Below are positions 12,969 to 13,531 of a stretch of DNA of 13,531 bases, one piece after another. The stretch spans positions 1-13,531 of the forward strand of contig JAUHYJ010000029.1 in NCBI GenBank assembly GCA_030425785.1. The letters run 5' to 3'. Both the position numbers and the translations under genes were made by a program. The stretch is from Acidimicrobiia bacterium. Its GTDB lineage: Bacteria > Actinomycetota > Acidimicrobiia > Acidimicrobiales > Ilumatobacteraceae. Positions within the stretch are counted from its first letter, which is position 1, and each line of letters starts with the position of its first letter. Below the pieces are notes generated by a model. The model did not search any database. It saw nothing but the letters and a program-made list of their open reading frames with translations, and had not been told where the DNA came from.

Positions 12969-13531
12969 GTGGACGACGTTCGTGTGCTGACCGATCCGGG
13001 CGCCGTCGAAGTGGCGCTCGATCCGACCCGGGCAGCGATCCTCGAGGCACTGGCCGAACCGGGGTCGGCCACGACCGTCGCCACGGCGATCGGGTCGACC
13101 CGCCAGAAGGTCAACTACCACCTGAAGCTGCTCGAACGGCACGGCCTGGTCGAGCGCACCGACGAGCGCACGTGGGGCGGCATCACCGAACGCTTCGTGC
13201 GTCGGTCGGCCCGCCGGCTGATCGTCGACCCTGGCGTCGTCCAGGACGGCGTGACCGATCCCGAGCACGTCGCCGACCGCCTGTCGGCCGCCTACCTCCT
13301 CGCCGTCGGCGCCCGCACCGTGTCCGAGATCGGCGCCATCACGGCCGCGGTCGACCCCGGCACGCGCCTGCCGACCCTCACGATCGACGCCGAGATCGGG
13401 TTCGCGTCGCCCGCAGATCGCGCCGAGTTCACGGCCGAGCTCCAGGCCGCGGTCGTCGCACTCGCGTCCCGCTATCACCACGACGACGGTCGGGCACATC
13501 GGCTGATCGTGTCGTCCTACCCTCGACCGGA
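12969..13531 (+). CDS. ArsR-type winged-helix transcription regulator (3' end cut by the window)
   Basis: At least 187 residues from the GTG at 12969; the frame is open to the last base. Residues about 18-62 form the winged helix: DPTRAAILEALAEPGSATTV, then the recognition part STRQKVNYHLKLLERHGLVE, followed by a wing with RTWGGITERFVRR. The remaining residues form a helical and beta C-terminal part (DRLSAAYLLAVGARTVSEIG, LTIDAEIGFASPADRAEF) that may bind a ligand or make the dimer. No Cys metal site is visible, so it is unlikely to sense heavy metals. In actinobacteria such regulators often precede a SRPBCC/AHSA1-domain gene; whether that holds here lies outside the window. It is transcribed away from the sigma factor, with a 226-bp shared upstream region. 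Confidence 0.85.
   Translation, partial: MDDVRVLTDPGAVEVALDPTRAAILEALAEPGSATTVATAIGSTRQKVNYHLKLLERHGLVERTDERTWGGITERFVRRSARRLIVDPGVVQDGVTDPEHVADRLSAAYLLAVGARTVSEIGAITAAVDPGTRLPTLTIDAEIGFASPADRAEFTAELQAAVVALASRYHHDDGRAHRLIVSSYPRP

Overview
The window is a very GC-rich, gene-dense stretch of bacterial chromosome. Base composition, GTG starts, ATGA/GTGA stop-start overlaps, leaderless-looking promoters and gene content (MgtE-N/CBS protein plus DUF1003 protein, RecQ fused to a phosphoribosyltransferase-like domain) suggest an actinobacterium, perhaps of the Acidimicrobiia/Ilumatobacter type. The taxon is an inference. No rRNA, tRNA, CRISPR array, IS element or phage gene was seen.

Plus strand, left part (1-6522): the 3' end of a collagen-like protein gene; a two-gene unit of a soluble MgtE-N/CBS protein overlapping a DUF1003 membrane protein; a cytosolic S9 prolyl-oligopeptidase-family peptidase; and a RecQ-type helicase with a C-terminal phosphoribosyltransferase-like domain. 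The first gene of the pair, the peptidase and recQ each have a TANNNT hexamer exactly 7 nt before the ATG, which points to leaderless transcripts. Hairpins lie just behind several stop codons.

Minus strand, right part (12742 down to 6534): an ECF sigma factor; a one-TM protein overlapping it that sits where an anti-sigma factor usually lies; a lipoprotein peptide-binding protein (SBP_bac_5 family); two Dpp/Opp-type permeases; a small very acidic protein; a chain of tiny ORFs including a 45-residue membrane miniprotein; and a saccharopine-dehydrogenase-like NAD(P)-binding protein. No transporter ATPase gene is present here.

The most interesting signal is a 31-bp bipartite element, GTGTCCCC-N16-TGCGTGT. 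It occurs three times on the minus strand, always 7-9 nt before a plausible start codon: the sigma factor (12742), the binding protein (11738) and the acidic protein (7880). The ends and the spacing are fixed while the middle varies, as in an ECF promoter with -35 and -10 boxes. The simplest reading is that this sigma factor transcribes itself, a peptide transporter and an acidic-protein/dehydrogenase unit, forming a local regulon.

At the right edge a plus-strand ArsR-type regulator (cut by the window end) is transcribed away from the sigma factor. A perfect TTGACAA-N6-TTGTCAA operator overlaps its -35 box, suggesting autoregulation.
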